The position numbers and the translations under genes are program-made. Under the pieces are notes generated by a model, which saw only the letters and a program-made list of their open reading frames with translations, had not been told where the DNA came from and made no database searches. A DNA stretch of 64,000 nt from Diabrotica undecimpunctata (Eukaryota; Arthropoda; Insecta; Coleoptera; Chrysomelidae): assembly GCF_040954645.1 (NCBI RefSeq), contig NC_092813.1, forward strand, positions 15,044,136 through 15,108,135, read 5' to 3'. Below, in pieces: positions 57,201 to 64,000 of the stretch (positions are counted from its first letter, which is position 1; each line of letters begins with the position of its first letter).

Positions 57201-57415
57201 AGATAAAACGGGCTTTAATGAATATAAATCCCGGTTCGTATTAACGATTTAATATTCTATCGAACTAATAAATAATTGGAAACGCGAATAAAGACTCTTA
57301 GTTTGGTAAATTGAGTAGCCTAACTTGAAGAATAGTGTAAAGGAAAATTCAAGTGAATATTGAAGTTCCTGTGAGAGTCCTGTTCCTACCGTGTCAACGT
57401 GGACTCAGAGCATAG

Positions 57416-59344
57416 ATGGGCTGGAAACTATTTTTCATTAATTCAGATAGTTCAAATAATTCTGACTCAGATTCTGACTCAAACAACAATACATTATCAT
57501 TTAAAACTCAACCAAATACTTCTAATATTTGTCCTAAAGTTATTTTATCAAAATCCAAATTAACTATGGCTTTACCTCAACTAAAAACAGAATATCTGGA
57601 CATGATCCCAGAATTCCATGGAGATGTTGCGTTACTTCCACGCTTTATAGATATTTGCGAAAAATTAGTCAATAAATTCTATAATATAATCGACCCAACC
57701 GATTTTCAAAATGAATATTTGACTTCTAGCATTTTAGCAAAAATTAAAGGTGATGCCGCCATAAATATTTCTTCATGTACTATAAGAACTTGGGAAAATT
57801 TAAAAGATGCTCTATTAAATACTTATGCAGATTAGAGAGACGTATATACACTTAGTATAGAAATCACATACCTTAAACAAAGCAATGAATCGCCATTTGA
57901 ATTTTTCCACAAAATACAGCTTCTCTTAAATCTCCAAATATCTTTGTTGCAAACTCGTTCTAATATTAACGAACAAGAGATACTTGGTAGTTATTTCAGA
58001 AACTTAGGTTTAAGAGTATTGCTACGTGGTCTTAAGGAACCCTTGGGTACTTTTATGCACACCAAAAACCCTATTGATATAAACACAGCTATAAACGTTC
58101 TAACAAATGATTTTCAAATTATATGGGACAAAGTAATTCTACAAAAAATCAAAACCCCTCATCATCATAATTTTTCGCATAAAAACAAATCAAACTCATC
58201 TAATTATGTTCCACCAAATAAATTTAACTTCCAGCATAATTATCAAAGAAATCATAATTATTCTCAATCCCCAAAAAGTCACTATCAAAACATACAAACC
58301 CGAACTTTTAATAATAATCAAAACCAATCTGGCAGTAGCAGAGATAATAACGTTTTTAGACCAAATCAAAACCTGAATCTTCCAATCCCAACTCCGATGA
58401 CTATTTCAACAATTAATACTTCCAGACCGAACCAAAATTATCAAAACCGATATAAACCTCGTAATCAAACCTATTTTTCAAACCAATCACAAAATATAAT
58501 TCCAGAAGAACTACATAATATAGACGAAATAAATATTTCTGAAGATAATGACCATTTTTTTAGAGCAACTTGCCTAGGACCAAATAGAATAGAATTATTA
58601 AATTTAACAAATAAAGAAAGTGAACTACCGTATATAATTTTTCCTGAAAATAATCTGAAAGTTTTGATTGATACCGGTAGTACTAAATCTTTTGTTGTTC
58701 CAAATGTAGCGGAAAAATATTTCAAAAATTCCATTTTTCGGAAACCTTTTCAAGTTTCAACAGCACTAGGCATGACCCAACAAAATTTTTGTACTGTAAT
58801 TCCTACTTCTAAAATATTTGAAACCAAAAATACTATGAAATTAAATTATTGTATATTTAAATTTCATGACTACTTTGATTGTTTATTAGGATTAGACAAT
58901 CTTAAGAAACCTAATGCAAAAATAGACCTTACAAATAATGTCTTAATTACAAAGAATAGTCAAATTAAAATTCTTTATCATAATATTAACAAGGAAAGCA
59001 TGAATTGCATAGTAGTGCCTCCTAGAACCGAACAAATAATTTCGGTAGACATAAAAAATGTCAATAATGGTGATGTAATAATCCCATATACCAAAATTGG
59101 GAATTCAGAAATTCCACAATGTTTAACAAAAGTTCAAAATAATAAAGCCATTTGCAGTATTTTGAACTCTTTTGAGAATGCCTGTAAAATTACTTTCTCT
59201 TCACCTATCGAAGCTGAAAGATTCTCAGAAAACTATAGCACAGTTTACCCTAATTTAAATAATATATACGTAGACAAATTTAAATTCGATATTTCCAAAG
59301 TTCGTACCGAACACATGAATATCGAGGAACGGGAAAAATATTAA
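57416..59344 (+). pseudogene. errantivirus gag and protease region
   Basis: A Ser/Asp-rich N-terminus (SDSSNNSDSDSDSNN) is followed by a capsid-like domain (LPRFIDICEKLVNKFYN). An in-frame TAG lies at 57833-57835, after which the same frame continues from before 57944: RGLKEPLGTFMHTKNPIDIN, then a long Asn/Gln-rich nucleocapsid region without zinc knuckles, as usual in errantiviruses. The pol start carries an aspartic protease (LIDTGSTKSFVV, ~residue 244 of the second frame). The frame ends at 59342. Confidence 0.8.
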
Positions 59345-61095
59345 AGCTAATCAAAGAATTTTCAGATATATTTCATGTAACAGGCAATATGCTATGCTGA
59401 AATTACTTTAGGAAATCGATATCCCCTACCTAATATTTCCGATTTACTTGACAAACTAGGTCGTTGTCAGTATTTCACAACTTTAGATCTTGCTTCGAGA
59501 TTTCATCAAATAGAAATGGCCGAAGAAGATATACCTAAAACAGCTTTTAACACCAAAAACGGTCACTACGAATTCCTTAGAATGCCCTTTGGATTGCGTA
59601 ACGCCCCGGCGACCTTCCAAAGAGTAATGGACAATATACTTCGAGGAATACAGAATGAAAAGTGTCTTGTGTACTTAGACGATATTATAGTGTTTAGTAC
59701 TAGTCTCAAAGAACACCTTACAAATCTAAAAGATGTTTTTAAGAGTTTAAGAGAGTCAAATTTTAAAATTCAGATTGATAAATCCGAATTTTTAGAAAAG
59801 AGATTGCATACCTGGGACACACATGATTAAATATGACCTGGGACACATCGTTACACCAGATGGCGTAAAACCCAATCCCGATAAAATTAAAGCTATAGTA
59901 AACTTTCCTATTCTAAAAAATACTAAACAACTAAAAGGTTTCTTAGGATTATTGGGATACTATAGGAAGTTTATAAAAGATTTTTCAAAATTAACTAAGT
60001 CTTTAACTTCTCGTCTTAAAAAAGATGCAATCATAAATGTAAACTATTCAGATTATTCTCAGTGCTTTGAAATGTGTAAAAATCTTCTTATTAATGACCC
60101 AATACTGCAGTACCCTGATTTTTCTAAACCATTTAGCTTAACCGCAGATGCAAGCTACTTTGCTTTAGGAGCTGTATTGAGCCAAGAAAAATCGGACCTG
60201 ATTTACCTATAGCGTTTGCTAGTCGAACTCTAAATAAAAGCGAAACCAACTACTCAACAATGGAGAAGGAACTTCTTGCAATTGTTTGGGCAGTAAAAAA
60301 CTTTCGCCCTTATCTTTTTGGTCGTAAGTTTACAATTGTAACTGACCACAAGTTATTACAATGGCTATTTTCTTTAAAGGACCCTAACTCAAAGATAGTT
60401 AGATGGCGCCTTAAATTGGAAGAATATGATTACAATATCATATACAAAAAGGGTGCATTAAACACTAATAGTGATTTTCTATCCAGGATAGAATTAAACG
60501 TAAATGAAACAAATGATGCACAACTAAATACCGAAAAAGAAATTGATTACATGATTAATTTTGACGAAGAACTTCTTAATACTCCAAAAAATGATATAGA
60601 GAACGAATCACTCATAGTTGAATGCGACGAAAGAAATGAAGACCTAGATGACGAGAATAACATAATACACACCAATCAGGAAAATCCAACTATCGGCATT
60701 CCTATCGCAGAATATGTCGTAAATGTAGGAAAAAACCAAATAATAATTTCCGAAGTAAACTTCAAACCAGCAACAACCAGTATTATTAAATTATTTAATA
60801 ATAAGTTAAGGATTCTAGTGCAATTTTCGAAAAACAATTTCGAAAAAGATGTCATAAAATTCGTCAAAGAATATATTGTTCCAAGAACAAAATATCATTT
60901 ATATTTTGAAAATTCTGTATACGAAAAGTTTAGCGTAGTTCTCCAAAAATTCTTCAAAAATTCCCAAATATCCTTCATTAACTGTTTAAAAAAACTTATC
61001 GATGTTTCCCTCGATGAAATAAAAGAAATAATTAAAAACTACCATGAAGGAAAACAAAACCATAGAGGATTGGATGAGACCGAGTCACGTATAAA

Positions 61096-61174
<79 letters not shown>

Positions 61175-62155
61175 GGGCCCAATCAAAGGGCTTCGATTCA
61201 AACCTATATAAATGAGTGCGAAATCTGTCAACTAACTAAATACGACAGAAAACCAATCAAACCATTTTATAATGTTACATCCACAGCAATCAAACCCTTC
61301 CAAATATTACATCTCGATACAATTACATTAGAAAATACTAAATTTCTAACGTTAATCGATTCATTTTCCAAATATGGCCAACTCTACAAATTAAACTCCG
61401 CCCAAGGAATAGAAGTTGTAAATGCCCTAATAAAGTACTTCTCTCATCATAATACACCCGACCAAATAATCTCGGAGAATGGTACCGAACTTAAAAATTC
61501 TCTTGTCCAAGAACTTCGTTCTATTCATAAAATCAAGATCCATTTTATATCTTCACAACACCCAAAATCTAATGGAATTGCCGAAAGATTTCATAGCACA
61601 CTTATCAAACATATTAGATTATTTAATAACCGCGACGAATTTAAGGATGAACCAATAGAACAAAAAGTCAATTACGCCCTATTGGCTTATAATAGTAGTA
61701 TACATTCAGTGACTAAATTAAAACCTTACGAAATAATAAATGGACATTTAGAAAATACTTCTACATTCGACTTAGATCTTGAAAAGCAACTTAATAATAA
61801 TTATAGAATAAACCATAAAGAAAAAATGAAGTTACTTTACTCAGAAATAAATAAAAGTATACAAGAAAATAAAGAAAAAATAATTGGAAAAGCAAACTTA
61901 AATCGTGAAGAATTACCTGAAATAATTCCCCCCAATATATTTGTACGTAACAAACAAATTAAAGGAAAAACAAAAAATAAATATCAAAAGGAAGAAATAA
62001 AAAATAACAATCGCGACAGAAAAACAGCCAAAATCATTACTCGACATAAAAATACAACTGAAGACATACACCTATCTAATATTAAACGTCCTAAACGAAA
62101 ACCTTATAATTTTATTGCAGATGCATCGCAGTCGGACATGCAGCGATCAACATAA
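59345..62155 (+). pseudogene. errantivirus pol: RT, RNase H, integrase
   Basis: RT motifs are [50 protein letters not shown] and catalytic [11 protein letters not shown] (~59670). The segment just upstream of the first motif is missing. A ~23-bp local duplication near 59815 and a frameshift near 60205 break the frame. RNase H shows [15 protein letters not shown] and [13 protein letters not shown]. The integrase zinc domain is interrupted by (TA)n at 61098-61170 (His-side before, CEICQLTK after). Its core has LHLDTITLE and GIAERFHST, but the second catalytic Asp is Glu (ISENGTEL). The C-terminal tail is basic. Confidence 0.85.
61098..61170. repeat. (TA)n microsatellite inside integrase
   Basis: The tract separates the His and Cys halves of the zinc-binding integrase domain. 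Reading frames differ on its two sides. Confidence 0.9.
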
Positions 62156-63712
62156 AGGATATTAGCAACAATTTGGGCATTCTACCCATTAATCTTGGAC
62201 CTGCCAAATTACAAAAAGCAAGTCATACTTTTATCCATTTTTATGATCTTAATCCATTATTAGACGAATACAATAATCTAAATATTCAGTACAGCTATCT
62301 TAAAACTAATATTTCGAACGATACCTTTTTTAGGTCAGAAACCGAAAATTTTATTAATTTAATTCAGTATGTTAAGAATAGTATAAATGATAAGTTAGAT
62401 AATTTTAATATTCATTCTACTACTATACGAAACAAAAGAGGGTTGATAAATGGTCTTGGATCGATAGCTAAAGCTATTACTGGTAACTTAGATTCACAGG
62501 AAGGGGAACGTATAAATTCAATGTTAGAACATTTAAAGGAAAACCAAATTAATTTACAAAACCAACTTCAAATGCAATACTCCGTAAGTCACAAAATATT
62601 TAAAAATTTTAATCAAACTGTAGTCGACATTCAAAATAACGAATTAAATCTTAAGTTTAAAATACTAGAAATCAACGATATTATTAACTTTCAAGGATAT
62701 CTTGAAAATGTCGTCTATTTAAAAGATTTGTTCAATGAAATGCTAATTATTTTTAATTCAATACTACATGTTTTAGGAAACATCGAAAACTCCCTCACAT
62801 TCTGTAAACTTAAAACCTTACACCCCAAGTAATAAAAAATCCCGAGACTTACTATTAGAAATAAGAAAAATCTCTTCCCATTACCAATCCCAACTTCCTT
62901 TTGAAGTCAAATATGAAAATATATTAAATTTTGAATCCCTATTAGAAGTAAACTGTAAAATAGACAAAAATAAAATAACCTATTTTCTTTCTATACCTAT
63001 TGATTTTGAATTGGAATTTGAACTTTTTTATTTATTACCTACTCCCACAGAACATGAATCAGAATTTTTAACAATAATACCAAACACAAAATTTTTGCTG
63101 AAATCTAAAAATATAATAAAACCTCTAAACGACATATATACTAAAGGTAAAATATTCCAATGCCCTGGTCACCTTCAAAACAATAAAAATTTTAAATGCG
63201 ACGAACAAATAATAACCAATGGAAATTCTTCTGAATGCCAATATATCAAAGTTGAAATTTAAAAAAATCGTATAGAAATCATCCCAGAAGTAAACCAATA
63301 TTTAGCTATATTTCCTTGGCCAGAAAAATTAACTATAAATTGTCCACAAGAAACAGAGATTAAAACATTAACCGGAATATATCTTTCTAGAAAATTCGAA
63401 TTCCAAATAACATTTAGAAATCAAGAATTGGTCTTTTTAGAAAAAACATATGGACAACCCACAAAAATTGTACCAATGAAAATTAACCTTAAGTCACTGG
63501 AACTTAAAGAAATGCATACCAATGGACCATTTCCTATTCTGACGATATATACAAAATTCCACATTCCAAGCGTATGGACTATTCTACTGTATATTGGTAT
63601 TATCCTATCTTTATTATATTTTATTTACAAAAGAAAACAGCAGAGGAAAGCAGCAAGAACATCAAAACAAAAAGAAAACAAAATTCAACTTCCTGAAGGA
63701 GCTTCATTTTAA
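62110..63712 (+). pseudogene. errantivirus env (F-like fusion glycoprotein), broken
   Basis: The gene overlaps the end of pol, as in other errantiviruses. A furin-type RNKRG cleavage site lies near 62430, followed by the fusion-peptide-like GLINGLGSIAKAITG and a long heptad-like region. The C-terminal part (63428-63712) has a transmembrane segment, ILLYIGIILSLLYFIY, and a short basic tail. Breaks: a one-base shift near 62825 and an in-frame stop at about 63260-63262. The start codon is uncertain. The homologous group is the baculovirus F-like env of insect endogenous retroviruses. Confidence 0.82.
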
Positions 63713-63721
63713 GATGAAAGG
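63711..63721 (+). promoter_or_regulatory. polypurine tract of the errantivirus
   Basis: AAGATGAAAGG lies directly before the 3' LTR start AGTTATAG. It is purine-rich except for one T. Confidence 0.7.
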
Positions 63722-63964
63722 AGTTATAGTGAATAACCAGCAGTGTATGCAAATAGTTGTAGGACATTGCCCAAGCCGCGTCTACTGTTTCAACATATCT
63801 CCGGTTAGCTAGAATTATATTTTTATCATTTTGTGTTGTTAGGCATGTAAATATTAATTTTATAATCTAGTTTAGAATTTGTTCTCTTCAATGAAACTTG
63901 TTTTTGTAAAAATTGTTTAAATAAATCTTTTTAAAAATCGATATACCGAGTGTTCCAAGTTTAG
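63722..63964 (+). repeat. errantivirus 3' LTR (~243 bp)
   Basis: Starts AGTTATAGTG after the PPT, in keeping with AGT starts in this group. Ends near CAAGTTTAG, followed by TTATATAATATA. The last bases cannot be fixed because the flanks are TA-rich. Confidence 0.82.
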
Positions 63965-64000
63965 TTATATAATATAATGAATTTATAATAACTATGCGGG

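Larger units (their letters stand above)
56961..63964 (+). mobile_element. errantivirus (17.6/gypsy group), degraded provirus
   Basis: Two near-identical LTRs enclose PBS, gag, pol, env and PPT in retroviral order. The primer site TGGCGCAGTCAGTAGGAT is of the serine-tRNA type used by 17.6 and 297. Env has an F-like layout. Every large frame is broken, and a stretch near 59340-59400 and the integrase zinc region are damaged. Confidence 0.9.

Overview
The window reads as AT-rich insect nuclear DNA made almost wholly of transposable elements, satellites and an endogenous virus-like element. I see no intact single-copy host gene, tRNA or rRNA. The insect assignment rests on the mix: I-superfamily and Jockey-like LINEs, an errantivirus of the 17.6/gypsy type with a serine-tRNA-like primer site and an F-like env, piggyBac remnants, and arthropod-type Polinton/adintovirus genes. 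A beetle is possible, but that is a guess.

Layout. 1-2697: 3' part of a Jockey-like LINE with a poly(A) tail. 3355-7110: two degraded minus-strand I-superfamily LINE fragments. 7111-11664: a plus-strand I-superfamily LINE with gag-like ORF1, an endonuclease, an internally deleted RT and an RNase H. 11808-21870: a minus-strand I-superfamily LINE split by a Ty3/gypsy element (13954-19331, target duplication GGGT); the 5' end of that gypsy element is in turn replaced by a CR1/L2-like LINE fragment. This LINE seems to have landed in another one (21878-23490). 23820-27720: a satellite whose ~385-bp units alternate as ~770-bp dimers. 28150-33898: decayed LINE pieces, microsatellites and a small hairpin element.

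34089-50767 is the most unusual part: a giant imperfect palindrome. Each arm carries, all pointing inward, a virion gene set of adintovirus/Polinton type: a parvovirus-like phospholipase A2 protein, a core (pX-like) protein, an adenain-type cysteine protease, a candidate penton, a small conserved protein and a 405-aa major capsid candidate. The loop between the arms holds a chromodomain integrase and a conserved protein of unknown function, both broken. No protein-primed DNA polymerase and no packaging ATPase were seen. The arms are almost identical in their shared parts, but each has its own lesions. The left arm is longer because a 3.5-kb TA-flanked DNA transposon inserted into the core-protein gene. 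The right arm has a ~1.3-kb deletion that joins PLA2 and core protein in one reading frame.

51410-52550: a ~120-bp satellite. 52590-55402: LINE and piggyBac fragments. 56961-63964: a degraded errantivirus with LTRs, PBS, gag, pol, env and PPT.

Long (TA)n tracts lie at both ends of the palindrome, inside its inserted transposon, at the start of the errantivirus and inside the errantivirus integrase. All coordinates of element edges were read by eye; no alignment or database search was run.
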